Below are positions 17,507 to 27,117 of a stretch of DNA of 64,000 bases, piece after piece. Position 1 is the stretch's first letter, and the number at the start of each line of letters is the position of its first letter. Where the stretch lies: positions 3,504,501 to 3,568,500 of the forward strand of contig NZ_CP079095.1 of assembly GCF_019285515.1 (NCBI RefSeq), written 5' to 3'. A program made the position numbers and the translations under genes. The notes below the pieces were generated by a model. That model saw nothing but the letters and a program-made list of their open reading frames with translations. It did not search any database and was not told where the DNA came from. The DNA comes from Methylococcus sp. Mc7 (lineage in GTDB: Bacteria; Pseudomonadota; Gammaproteobacteria; Methylococcales; Methylococcaceae).

Positions 17507-19858
17507 ATGCGTAACATTTTCGCGCTTTTCCTCGTCGCCCTCATTGCCGGCTGCGCCGCCTATGGCCGGTATCAATTGGATCAGCGCTACGGCGCGCCGG
17601 ATCCCGGCCGTTTCGACCAATCCCGGAGCACGGCGGCACTGCCCATCGAGTACCGGCGCGACGTCAAACCCATCCTCGACAGCCGCTGCGTGGTTTGCCA
17701 TGCCTGCTACGATGCGCCCTGCCAGTTGCAGTTGGGAAGCTACGAGGGGGTGACGCGTGGCGCCAACGGCGAATGGGTCTACGATGCCGCCCGCCTGCTG
17801 GCGGCCGAACCCACCCGGTTGTTCCAGGATGCCGCCAGCAATGCCGAATGGCGAACCAAGGGATTCCACCCCGTGCTCAACGAGCGCAGCCCCGCCGCCG
17901 AGCCCAATCGGGAAGCGGGCGTCTTGGCGCGCCTGCTGGCGCTCAAGCGCCGGTTCGATTTCCCCCAATACGGCCTGCTGCCACAGGATCGCTACGATTT
18001 CTCCCTGGACCGCAGCCAGCAGTGCCCGGCCATCGAGGAGATCGGCCGCTTCGAATCGGAGCACCCCGAATGGGGCATGCCTTACGGCCTTCCGCCGCTC
18101 TCCGAGCGGGAAAACCGCACGGTCACGGCGTGGCTGGAAGCCGGCGCTCCCGCCGCTCCGGAGCCTTCCCTCACCGAGGCGCAGCGGGACCAGATCGCCC
18201 GCTGGGAAGCATTCCTCAACGGTGCCGATGCCAAGACGCGGCTGATGAGCCGCTACCTGTACGAGCACTGGTTCCTGGCCCATCTCTATTTCGACGAGCT
18301 TCCGCCTGGCGATTACTTCGAACTCGTCCGGTCCCGCACGCCGCCGGGCCGGCCCATCGACCTCGTCGCGACCCGCCGCCCCTACGACGATCCGGGCGTG
18401 GCGCGGGTCTACTACCGCCTGCGGCCGCATCGCCCGGCCCTGGTCTCCAAGACCCACATGCCCTATGCCCTGAACGCGGCACGCATGGCGCGCATCAAGG
18501 CGTGGTTCCTGGATGAGCCCTATGCCGTCAAGGCGTTGCCGTCCTACGATCCGAAGGTCTCGGCGAATCCGTTCATCGCGTTCGAGCAGATTCCGGTGCG
18601 TTCGCGTTACCGCCTGCTGCTCGACGAGGCGCAGTTCACCGTCATGAATTTCATCAAGGGGCCGGTGTGCCGGGGCCAGGTGGCGCTCAACGTGATCACC
18701 GATCACTTCTGGATCGGGTTCATGCACCCCGATATCCCGGTGTTCAACGAAACCTCGGGCTTCCTGGCCGACGTGCTGAAGGAGGTCAGTCTGCCGACGG
18801 AACAGCAGAGCAATGCGCTGCTCACCAAATGGCTGTCGTATTCGCGCGGACAGACCGACTACCTGCGGCGCAAATCGGAAATGGCGAATCGGCGGTTCAC
18901 CGGCAGCAACAGCCCGAGTCTGTCCATGCTGTGGGACGGCGACGGGAACAACGCGAACGCCGCGCTCACCGTGCTCCGCCATTTCGACAGTGCCAGCGTG
19001 GTCAAGGGACTGCTCGGCGACCGGCCGCAGACCGCCCTCATCATGGGCTACACCTTGCTGGAGCGCATCCACTACCTTCTGGTGGCGGGCTTCGACGTCT
19101 ACGGCAACACCGCGCACCAGTTGGAGGCCCGGCTCTACATGGACTTTCTGCGGATGGAGGGAGAGCTGAGTTTCCTCGCCCTGCTGCCGGGGGGCGACCG
19201 CAACGCGGTGCGCGACCTCTGGTATCGCGGGGCGGGAGATGAAGTGAAGTCCTATCTCAACGGCAGCAGGGCCTATTTCACCCAGCGCACGGGCGTGGAA
19301 TACCGGACCGGCGACCCCTTACCGGAACTGTTCGGACTCTGGAAAGCGCATCTCGCGCCTGTGCTGGATCATCGCCACGACCTCGCCGAAAGCGCGCGGG
19401 ACGACCCTGACGCCGACCTCTTGAAAAAACTCGCCGGTTTGCGGGGCAGAGTGCTTTCCTTCCTGCCCGAATCGAGTTTCCTGACCGTCCAGGGGGTGGA
19501 TGGCGTCGACCGCCATTACACCCTGATCCGAAACAGCGCCCACAGCAACATTTCCGAACTGTTTTCCGAGGCAAACCGGCGCCTGCCCGACGAGGACACC
19601 CTGCTGGTCGCATCCGGCTTCATCGGCGCCTATCCCAATGCCTTCTACCGGCTCCGGAGCAACCGGCTGGCGGCGTTCGTCGATCTCGTCAGCCGTCTCC
19701 GGTCGGAGCAGGATTATGCGGCGCTCGCCGCCCGTTTCGCCGTCCGGCGCACGGATCCGCGTTTCTGGGGGCACAGCGATGCCGTGCACGAGGCCTTCCG
19801 CAAGGCCGACCCGGTGGAAGCGTCGTTGTTCGACTTCAATCGCCTCGAAAACCGCTGA
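17507..19858 (+). CDS. cti: Fatty acid cis/trans isomerase
   Basis: A 783-residue periplasmic haem enzyme that turns cis double bonds of membrane phospholipid acyl chains to trans, stiffening the membrane under solvent or heat stress. It begins MRNIFALFLVALIAGCAAYG, a hydrophobic signal with a possible lipobox Cys16. The cytochrome c-type haem site CVVCH is at residues 61-65, as expected. Family blocks further on include YLYEHWFLAHLYFDELPPGD, GPVCRGQVALNVITDHFW and GYTLLERIHYLLVAGFDVYG. Length is normal. It is a single gene, convergent with the PilZ gene just 3 bases beyond its stop. Confidence 0.93.
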   Translation: MRNIFALFLVALIAGCAAYGRYQLDQRYGAPDPGRFDQSRSTAALPIEYRRDVKPILDSRCVVCHACYDAPCQLQLGSYEGVTRGANGEWVYDAARLLAAEPTRLFQDAASNAEWRTKGFHPVLNERSPAAEPNREAGVLARLLALKRRFDFPQYGLLPQDRYDFSLDRSQQCPAIEEIGRFESEHPEWGMPYGLPPLSERENRTVTAWLEAGAPAAPEPSLTEAQRDQIARWEAFLNGADAKTRLMSRYLYEHWFLAHLYFDELPPGDYFELVRSRTPPGRPIDLVATRRPYDDPGVARVYYRLRPHRPALVSKTHMPYALNAARMARIKAWFLDEPYAVKALPSYDPKVSANPFIAFEQIPVRSRYRLLLDEAQFTVMNFIKGPVCRGQVALNVITDHFWIGFMHPDIPVFNETSGFLADVLKEVSLPTEQQSNALLTKWLSYSRGQTDYLRRKSEMANRRFTGSNSPSLSMLWDGDGNNANAALTVLRHFDSASVVKGLLGDRPQTALIMGYTLLERIHYLLVAGFDVYGNTAHQLEARLYMDFLRMEGELSFLALLPGGDRNAVRDLWYRGAGDEVKSYLNGSRAYFTQRTGVEYRTGDPLPELFGLWKAHLAPVLDHRHDLAESARDDPDADLLKKLAGLRGRVLSFLPESSFLTVQGVDGVDRHYTLIRNSAHSNISELFSEANRRLPDEDTLLVASGFIGAYPNAFYRLRSNRLAAFVDLVSRLRSEQDYAALAARFAVRRTDPRFWGHSDAVHEAFRKADPVEASLFDFNRLENR

Positions 19859-19860
19859 CT

Positions 19861-20196
19861 TCAGCGCTGGAACAGCAGATCGAAGGTTTCCTGCTGGCGA
19901 GTGTCCAGGCCTGCGGTCGTGATCTGCAAATTGAGGATGTTGCCGTTGATGAAGGCCACGCGGCAGGGAATTTTCAGCAAGGCGTTGGGCAGGCCGGGAC
20001 CGCGGATGGTGAGGGTGAGTACGCCCCTGTCTCCCGGCTTGGGGCGGCGTGGACCCGGTGTCAGCAAGGCGGCGCTTTGCAGAGAGACGTCCACGGGCGA
20101 CAGATCCCGTGTGTTACCGCTGATCGTCGAACTGCCGGAAAACTCGATCCTGCAAGCCAGGCGGAGCTCCCGGCGGGCGGCATGGGCCTGCGCCAT
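19861..20196 (-). CDS. PilZ domain protein
   Basis: An 111-residue protein. The N-terminal RRELRLACRIEF carries the RxxxR arm that binds cyclic di-GMP in PilZ domains, and the second part of the binding site is represented by TRDLSPVDVSLQSA, which lacks the usual glycine of (D/N)xSxxG. The last half is beta-rich (GDRGVLTLTIRG, CRVAFINGNILNLQI). The ATG at 20196 follows the diguanylate cyclase stop by two bases, so the pair is very probably one operon: an enzyme that makes the messenger and a small receptor. Whether this copy still binds c-di-GMP is open because of the weak second motif. Confidence 0.75.
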   Translation of the reverse strand: MAQAHAARRELRLACRIEFSGSSTISGNTRDLSPVDVSLQSAALLTPGPRRPKPGDRGVLTLTIRGPGLPNALLKIPCRVAFINGNILNLQITTAGLDTRQQETFDLLFQR

Positions 20197-20198
20197 CG

Positions 20199-21617
20199 TT
20201 ACGGCTCCCCGCCGGAACGGCTTTGCTTCTCCGCATACATGGCGGCATCGGCCCGGCGCAGCAATGCGTCCAGCCCGGTGTCGGATTCTTCGCGCACCGC
20301 CACGCCTATGCTGGCTCCGACACCGGGTTCGGAAGCCGAAGCCGACCGAAGCGTTCGGGCGATCCGGGCGGTAACCCGGCGGGCGTCGGCCGCGCTCGTA
20401 TCCGGCAGGAGCGCGGCGAATTCGTCGCCGCCGATCCGGCCGACCAGGTCGCCCGCCCGCAGCCCGGCACCGCAGGCTTCGGCGACCCGGGTGATGGCGG
20501 CATCGCCCATGTGATGGCCGTAGCTGTCGTTGATGACTTTCAGATCGTCGATGTCGATGATCAGGGCCGCCAGGGGCCGGCCGGAATCGCGCGCCTCGGC
20601 GAGCATCGCCTCGCCCCGTTCGAAAAAGTAGGCGCGGTTGCATACATCGGTGAGGCCATCGTGGGTGGCGCGGTAATGCAGCTCTTCGGTGCGCTCCGCC
20701 ACGCGCCGTTCGAGGGTCTCGTTCATCCGCAGCAGTTTCTCTTCGGCGGCGCGGCGTTCGCTGACCAGGGCCCCCGTGGCCAGCGTGGAGGTCCCCAGGG
20801 CCACCACCAGCAAACCCACGTTCAGCAAGGGCTGAGTGCTTCCCAAGAGATGGAACGGCCCATGCCGCAGCAGGGTGCCGCCGATCGCGATCAGCGCCAC
20901 GGCCGACAACAGGGCGGTGGCCGCATGCAGCGAACTGCGCACGGTCAGCCACAGAATCGGGGCGAACAGCAGGTAGGGAAGTCCCTCGAACGGGTGCGTG
21001 GGCGCACGGATTCCCAGAAATACGGCGGCGGCGAAGACCAGCGTCGAGGCCGCCACCGTGACAGCCTCCCCAGGTTTTCCCGCCAGCCGGCGCTCGCGGC
21101 GCCTGCCGCACCACAGGATCAGCGTCGGTCCCAGAAGAAAAATGCCGCCCGCCTCGGAAAGCGTCCAGCGCCACCAGGCGCTGTCGACACCTCTCAGCGG
21201 AACGAGACCGGCCGACACCGCGAGCGCTATCCCTGCGGAAGCGGCAAGGCAGGCCGGCACGAGCGCGCCGAAAACGACGAAACAGACCACGTGGCGCAGC
21301 CGGAAGAACGGCTGTTTGGACCGCGTCGTCCAGCGGACGAGGAGCGCGCCGAGAACCGGGGTGGCGACGTTGACCAGGGATATGGCCGCCGCCAGCGGAA
21401 ACGGTTCGCCGAACAGTCGCCAATTGACGAAGAAAGCCCCGGCGAAGATGCCGGGCCACAGCCGGGCGCCGCCCAGTAGCGCCGCCGCCAGGGCGATGCC
21501 GGCCGGCGGCCAGAAAGGCGAAGGGAAAAAGCTGCATCCCGCGAGCAGCGTCGAGGTGCCGAGTCCTGCCGCGGCATAGGCAAGGGCGACGGTCAGATTT
21601 TGTAATTCGATGCGCAT
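20199..21617 (-). CDS. Membrane diguanylate cyclase, MASE1-GGDEF
   Basis: A 472-residue inner-membrane protein. Residues 1-290 contain about eight hydrophobic segments with the MASE1 signature near the start (PFWPPAGIALAAALLGG, WPGIFAGAFFVNW). A coiled-coil-like linker follows (ERRAAEEKLLRMNETLERRV). The GGDEF domain has the intact active site GGDEF at residues 396-400, preceded by DIDDLKVINDSYGH, so it should make c-di-GMP. An RxxD inhibitory site is not obvious. It is the upstream gene of the PilZ pair. The MASE1 sensor ligand is unknown. Confidence 0.9.
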   Translation of the reverse strand: MRIELQNLTVALAYAAAGLGTSTLLAGCSFFPSPFWPPAGIALAAALLGGARLWPGIFAGAFFVNWRLFGEPFPLAAAISLVNVATPVLGALLVRWTTRSKQPFFRLRHVVCFVVFGALVPACLAASAGIALAVSAGLVPLRGVDSAWWRWTLSEAGGIFLLGPTLILWCGRRRERRLAGKPGEAVTVAASTLVFAAAVFLGIRAPTHPFEGLPYLLFAPILWLTVRSSLHAATALLSAVALIAIGGTLLRHGPFHLLGSTQPLLNVGLLVVALGTSTLATGALVSERRAAEEKLLRMNETLERRVAERTEELHYRATHDGLTDVCNRAYFFERGEAMLAEARDSGRPLAALIIDIDDLKVINDSYGHHMGDAAITRVAEACGAGLRAGDLVGRIGGDEFAALLPDTSAADARRVTARIARTLRSASASEPGVGASIGVAVREESDTGLDALLRRADAAMYAEKQSRSGGEP

Positions 21618-21871
21618 CGTGACGGGCCGGGAAATGGTCGGCGAACAGCCGAAAGGGACTCACCCTCGCTCGAGGCCGATGTTCGTACAGAAGGGGGGGC
21701 GCGTCGAGACCGGTGGTGGCGGGAAGAAACTCATTCAAACAGACTTCGGAGCCGGGGGACTGCCCTCAACCCGACGCTTCGACCTCATCTGCCCGTGGAT
21801 ACGACCGAACCGCCGGTTACGGCACCCAGTGCAATAGGCAGGCTGCTGCCAGCAGGGGGAATGGCGATAAC

Positions 21872-21907
21872 GTCTTAATTCCTTCTTCATCAGGTCCCAA
21901 TTACAAC
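21872..21907. CRISPR. Decayed leader-distal CRISPR repeat, separated from array 1
   Basis: This 36-bp unit matches the array 1 repeat except for one C-to-T change near position 10 and two changes in the block CTCGA (here CCCAA). It ends in ATTACAAC like array 1 repeats. It is 517 bp away from the first intact repeat because a repetitive element lies in between. Decayed terminal repeats are normal at the trailer end, which fits a leader on the other side at about 23.2 kb. Confidence 0.85.
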
Positions 21908-21918
21908 ACGCACAAGTC

Positions 21919-22413
21919 AGAGTCTGTCTTGAAAAAGAAACTGGAGCGTCGCCATTTTTTGCGAAACCCGACGGGACATCCCAGTCACCCTCGGGAGCAA
22001 ATTGTGGCGACGTCTTTGCCTTCGGCGGCCCGCGCCGTCCTGCGTCCGCCTCGGCTTCGTCCGTCTCTTAAGCGACGCACTCCGCCAAGGCTCCCACAAT
22101 GACTCGACGCCGTGTCGGTTCCCTTATGTTTTGTCTCCGCCCGCGATGAAGCCGCGGACTCCGACAAAACATCCGGGCCTACGGCTTCGCGGGGGTCGTC
22201 GCACTCGCTCGCTTCGCTCGACTTCCTTGTGCTCCTTCATGGAGGATCGTAGGGCGGATAAGCGGCAGCGCATCCGCCAAATTCAGCTTCGCTGCTCTCC
22301 GAGTCAGCTTCGCTGCTCTCCGAGTCAGCTTCGCTGCTCTCCGAGTCAGCTTCGCTGCTCTTCGAGTCGGCGCGGAGGTGGATGCGCTACGCTTATCCAC
22401 CCTACCTGAGCTG
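21919..22413. repeat. Composite palindromic element inside the array 1 trailer
   Basis: The left end (21919-21938) is the AGAGTCTGTCTTGAAAAAGA sequence also found at the end of the element at 1321-1340. The right part (22243-22413) is an inverted copy of the inner element near 1156-1313, with four 21-bp units instead of three. The middle (about 22000-22240) holds other inverted repeats, for example ATGTTTTGTC at about 22126 and GACAAAACAT at about 22161. No plausible gene is contained. It separates the decayed CRISPR repeat from the rest of array 1 and appears to have landed within the last spacer. Confidence 0.75.
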
Positions 22414-22424
22414 TTGCCTCTGTT

Positions 22425-23160
22425 GTCTTAATCCCTTCTTCATCAGGTCTCGATTACAACGCGCTGAGTTTGTAGCAGCCGGGCATGATGTCGCGTCTTA
22501 ATCCCTTCTTCATCAGGTCTCGATTACAACCGGCCCGTTTGGCCAGGCCACGAACCCGCGCCGGGTCTTAATCCCTTCTTCATCAGGTCTCGATTACAAC
22601 AGTTTACTGGCCTGGCTATGCGACTGCGGTGTTGTCTTAATCCCTTCTTCATCAGGTCTCGATTACAACAACAGTTGATTCGCAGCCAGATGAAAAAAAT
22701 CTTGGTCTTAATCCCTTCTTCATCAGGTCTCGATTACAACGCCAGGCACATCCAACCGCCGCCGCCAAAGCGAGGTCTTAATCCCTTCTTCATCAGGTCT
22801 CGATTACAACCAACGGCTACGTCGCCAAGCATTTCGGCGATCATGTCTTAATCCCTTCTTCATCAGGTCTCGATTACAACCCAAGCTGCTCGTCGACGTC
22901 GACGGCGCGGCCGCGGTCTTAATCCCTTCTTCATCAGGTCTCGATTACAACAGAAGCCTGGTTCGAGATTCAGGCCGCAGTTTAGTCTTAATCCCTTCTT
23001 CATCAGGTCTCGATTACAACACTCTTATGCGGCATAAAGGATTGCCGCTGCGGAGTCTTAATCCCTTCTTCATCAGGTCTCGATTACAACCCAGGGGATA
23101 GTGCAATCGTGGGACAGTACATCGGTCTTAATCCCTTCTTCATCAGGTCTCGATTACAAC
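22425..23160 (-). CRISPR. CRISPR array 1, 11 repeats, 10 spacers
   Basis: Eleven identical 36-bp repeats begin at 22425, 22495, 22565, 22634, 22705, 22775, 22845, 22916, 22985, 23055 and 23125. On the plus strand they start GTCTTAATCCC and end CGATTACAAC. Spacers are 33-35 bp. Transcription is assigned to the minus strand for three reasons: the conserved leader lies at higher coordinates, the decayed repeat is at the low end, and on the minus strand the repeat ends in ATTAAGAC, which looks like the 8-nt crRNA tag of type III systems. The cas2-cas1-cas1'-cas2' cluster starts 160 bp beyond the leader-proximal repeat. Spacer 10 (23091-23124), the newest, overlaps in sequence with spacer 36 of array 2. 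Confidence 0.98.
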
Positions 23161-23240
23161 TTCGTCTTTTTTCTCCTTGCCATTCAATGGCTTGCAAAGG
23201 GGGTTGAAGAAAAATCGCCGGTTCAAAAAGCTGACTCCCC
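23161..23240 (-). promoter_or_regulatory. Leader of CRISPR array 1
   Basis: The segment flanking the newest repeat is almost identical to that flanking array 2 (51690-51772): both contain CGTCTTTTTTCTCCTTGCCA and GGCTTGCAAAGGGGGTTGAA. Conservation between two loci 28 kb apart in otherwise unrelated surroundings marks it as the leader with promoter and spacer-integration signals. Individual promoter boxes are not certain. Confidence 0.85.
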
Positions 23241-23323
23241 GGAGGGTGGCTTTCCTGCGTATGTCATGACGTCCGTTCCGTGTGTAGTAAACCATCGGTG
23301 CGAAATCCGGGCAAGACGGGCGG

Positions 23324-23641
23324 TCAGGATTTGCTCAGGGAAAGCAGGTCGCAGCCGCGGTCGATGAGGAAGACGCCCTCGGGAAAGCTCTGGCGTCCGA
23401 GCCGGATGCGTTCGCCATGCAGGGGAAAGGGATAAACGCGGACGTCGTCGCGGCGCGGATCGATGATTTCGCCGATGGTTTCGAGCATGCGCGCCCGTTT
23501 GCGCGGTGAGAGTTCGGCGACGAATACCGAATACTGCAAGGGTACGCCCAGACCGCTGAGATAGCGGTGCAGACGGGTCAGACGGCGGGGATCGGCGATG
23601 TCATAGCTGATGATGTGGAGCCGGGGGAGGTTTTGGGCCAC
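23324..23641 (-). CDS. cas2: Cas2 (second copy, paired with the degenerate Cas1)
   Basis: A 105-residue Cas2-type protein: LPRLHIISYDIADPRRLTRL with the conserved Asp14 at the end of the first strand, then YLSGLGVPLQYSVFVAEL and a Pro/Arg-rich strand near residue 80. Cas2 dimers bridge two Cas1 dimers during spacer capture. The start is the GTG at 23641, two bases after the cas1-like stop; no ATG is available. It is clearly different from the other Cas2 at 25396-25680, so this is not a recent duplicate. It is the gene nearest to the array 1 leader. Confidence 0.88.
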   Translation of the reverse strand: MAQNLPRLHIISYDIADPRRLTRLHRYLSGLGVPLQYSVFVAELSPRKRARMLETIGEIIDPRRDDVRVYPFPLHGERIRLGRQSFPEGVFLIDRGCDLLSLSKS

Positions 23642-23643
23642 GT

Positions 23644-24417
23644 TCAAACCGTTTCTATCAGCCAGCGGTGCATACGGGAAGTGATGCTGCGGGTCAGCCA
23701 GTCGAGTCTTTCTCTCCGTCGTTCGTACCAGGCAACGATTTCGGACGGCGACGGACTTTCGGCGATACGGCCTTGCTGGAGCCGGTACTCCAGCCACGCT
23801 GCGCAGGGCAGCTCGAACTCCCACCGCAACAGGCGGACCCAGCCGGCGACGGGGTCGAAGCCGAGCGCGGCACACTGGCTCAGGTCGACGCCGAGATCGT
23901 GCAGGGTCTGGGTGACGTGTGAATTCAGCAGGCAGCGAAGGTGAGCGCCGATGGCCCGGTAGGCGTCGTATCCCCCCATTTCCTTGGCGGAGTCGAGGAA
24001 CAGCCGCCGCAACTCCGTGGCGGTGAGGTCGGGTGCGAAGGCGAGACCGGCGCGGCGGATCAGGCTGCGGAGGGCGCTACGCTCGACGCCGTCGAGCCAG
24101 TCGGCGTAGAGCGTGTCGCGGTCGGGGTGCTGGAGCAATTCGTCGAGGCGTTGGGCGAAGCGGTCGTGCGGCGAGGGACGCGGTCCGATGCAGCGCATGG
24201 CGAGTCTGCCATCTCCATCGAGGAACGTGACGGTGATGCCGGATTCGGCGCACAGCAGCAGGGCCGCGGTGCTCCACTCGACGTTGCGCGTGGATACCAC
24301 CCGTGATAGCCGGCCCAGGGGGTACCAGCGCGGCGCATGTTCGGGCTGGCTGATTTTCAGCGCGGCGCCGTCGTTGGCGACCTGAAGGTTGCTGCCGTAA
24401 AGGTAGAGCGGTTTCAT
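23644..24417 (-). CDS. Divergent Cas1-like protein lacking the catalytic residues
   Basis: A 257-residue protein whose first 80 residues follow the Cas1 beta-sandwich: LYLYGSNLQVANDGAALKIS, LGRLSRVVSTRNVEWSTAAL, ESGITVTFLDGDGRLAMRC. The C-terminal helical half is short. The usual Glu, His and Asp of the Cas1 metal site cannot be placed: the expected GLDPxxGFxH stretch is replaced by GFDPVAGWVRLLRWEFELPC, with no His. Its start overlaps the stop of the active cas1 in an ATGA. It is therefore probably a structural partner, or another DNA-binding part of the spacer-capture complex, and not an integrase. The alternative is that it is decaying, but the tight operon spacing and intact frame argue against that. 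Confidence 0.75.
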   Translation of the reverse strand: MKPLYLYGSNLQVANDGAALKISQPEHAPRWYPLGRLSRVVSTRNVEWSTAALLLCAESGITVTFLDGDGRLAMRCIGPRPSPHDRFAQRLDELLQHPDRDTLYADWLDGVERSALRSLIRRAGLAFAPDLTATELRRLFLDSAKEMGGYDAYRAIGAHLRCLLNSHVTQTLHDLGVDLSQCAALGFDPVAGWVRLLRWEFELPCAAWLEYRLQQGRIAESPSPSEIVAWYERRRERLDWLTRSITSRMHRWLIETV

Positions 24418-25388
24418 GCGGCGGCGCTCCCGTTCGCGTCGTGATCTTCCTTGAGGCGGGTGGCGATGCCGTGTACCTGTCGCCGCAGCAGCCGGCGTAA
24501 GGGGCGGCAGCGGATTTCGAAGGCGCTGTAGAAACGTTCGCGGCCGGCTTTTCCGAGCAGACAGGCATCGCCGCTGCTGGTGAAATGGTCGTCGCGCAGA
24601 ACACGGTCGGCGAACAGTCGCCAGACCCAGCCGTCGATGTGGGCGCGCAGGGGTTCGATCAGGTCGGCGGCCAGCGATTCGCGGTTATAGGCGGGTTCGT
24701 GGTAGAAGCCGATATAGGGGTCCAGTCCGCCGGCATGACAGGCGGCGATGGCTTCGAAATGCAGCAGGGTGTAAGCCAGCGACAACACGGCGTTGACCGG
24801 GTCCCGCGGCGGCCGGCGGTTGCGGCCGGTGAAGCCGAGCGCCGGTGGAAACAGGCTTTGCATGGCGCCGAAATGGGCGGCGGCCCCGGCGCCTTCCAGT
24901 CCGCGCAGGCTGGGCAGGGCGCCGGCTTCGGCTGGCAGGGCTTGGACCTTGCCGATCAGTTCCATCAGGCTGCCCTGGGCATCGGTCAGAGGCTTGCGGC
25001 AATCGGGCCGTTCCGGCAGGGCCCGGGTGAGCATGCGGTGCTGGGCGCGCAGCTTGAGCAGCACCAGGGTGCGGGCCCAGCGGGCGCGGTAGCCGGCGTC
25101 GTGATACCAGCGGTATTGGCCGATCCGCCGCCAGGCATCCCCTTGCGGACGGCCCAGCACGGTGGCCATGTGCCTGCCGTGGCGGCCGCTGAGCAGTACC
25201 AGGCCGATGCCTTCTTCGGTCAGTGCGCCGATGGCTCCGGAGGTGAGTGTCACGGCGCCACGGATCACGACGCGGTCGATCAGGCTGATCGGCACCGTGC
25301 CGCTTTTGGCGCCGTTTTCATAAAGGCAAAGGTGCTTGCCTTCGTGGCGGAGTTCGAGGTCTTTGCGGTCCAGATACAGGGTGCCCAT
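24414..25388 (-). CDS. cas1: Cas1 integrase
   Basis: A 324-residue Cas1, the metal-dependent integrase that inserts spacers at the leader end of the array. From the ATG at 25388 the N-terminal domain reads MGTLYLDRKDLELRHEGKHL. The helical domain has the catalytic Glu165 (GLEGAGAAAHFGA), His230 (GLDPYIGFYHEP) and Asp242 (NRESLAADLIEPLR), so it should be active. An ORF extension to 25439 would overlap cas2 by 44 bases and lacks similarity; the chosen start is 7 bases after the cas2 stop. It is second in the order cas2-cas1-cas1'-cas2'. Confidence 0.96.
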   Translation of the reverse strand: MGTLYLDRKDLELRHEGKHLCLYENGAKSGTVPISLIDRVVIRGAVTLTSGAIGALTEEGIGLVLLSGRHGRHMATVLGRPQGDAWRRIGQYRWYHDAGYRARWARTLVLLKLRAQHRMLTRALPERPDCRKPLTDAQGSLMELIGKVQALPAEAGALPSLRGLEGAGAAAHFGAMQSLFPPALGFTGRNRRPPRDPVNAVLSLAYTLLHFEAIAACHAGGLDPYIGFYHEPAYNRESLAADLIEPLRAHIDGWVWRLFADRVLRDDHFTSSGDACLLGKAGRERFYSAFEIRCRPLRRLLRRQVHGIATRLKEDHDANGSAAA

Positions 25389-25395
25389 GGGGATG

Positions 25396-25680
25396 TCATC
25401 CGACGTAGTAGTACTCGGGATCGGCTGGCGGAATGGCAATGCCGAGGACGGCCACCTTGGGTGCCGGATCGAGCCGGATCAAGAAGAAGCGGTCTTCGGC
25501 GGGGTCGATCACCCCGGCGACGTCTTCCAGCAGTTGGCGTTTTTCACTGGCACTGAGGAAACATTCGAACACCGATTTCTGGCCGCCGGTGCTGTAGTTG
25601 CGCAGCACTTTCAGTGCGGCCCGCAGCCGGTTGTCGTTCGAGATGTCGTAAGCGCCGAGGTACAGGGTGCGTTTCGCCAT
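25396..25680 (-). CDS. cas2: Cas2
   Basis: A 94-residue Cas2: MAKRTLYLGAYDISNDNRLR with the conserved Asp12, then GGQKSVFECFLSASEKRQLL and a C-terminal strand ending PADPEYYYVG. It heads the four-gene adaptation cluster and lies 7 bases from cas1, which it probably accompanies in the integrase complex. It shares little sequence with the Cas2 at 23324-23641 beyond the fold. Confidence 0.95.
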   Translation of the reverse strand: MAKRTLYLGAYDISNDNRLRAALKVLRNYSTGGQKSVFECFLSASEKRQLLEDVAGVIDPAEDRFFLIRLDPAPKVAVLGIAIPPADPEYYYVG

Positions 25681-25744
25681 GGCGCAAGATTACCGGGCGA
25701 ACGGCGGGGAGGGTGGGGTGGCAAGCTTGCCGGGGAGGGCGGTT

Positions 25745-25796
25745 GCGACTTCGCTCAGCCGGCGGCTTTCGCTTGCCGTTCCCCGAGCGAAGTCGC
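25745..25796. repeat. 12-bp perfect inverted repeat between cas2 and csx1
   Basis: GCGACTTCGCTC at 25745-25756 is exactly complementary to GAGCGAAGTCGC at 25785-25796, with 28 bases between. It lies just after the csx1 stop and before the cas2 start in the direction of transcription. It is not followed by a T run, so a simple intrinsic terminator is unlikely; an mRNA-stabilising stem or a protein-binding site is possible. Confidence 0.6.
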
Positions 25797-25809
25797 GGGG
25801 GCTCCGGCT

Positions 25810-27117
<1,308 letters not shown>

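Noticed and set aside
19861-21738. 625-codon minus-strand frame
   Set aside because: Only its last 111 codons (PilZ, from 20196) are real; the rest is an Arg-rich off-frame reading of the GGDEF gene.
24414-25439. Longer start for cas1 at 25439
   Set aside because: It would overlap cas2 by 44 bases and the extra 17 residues are not Cas1-like; ATG at 25388 fits better.
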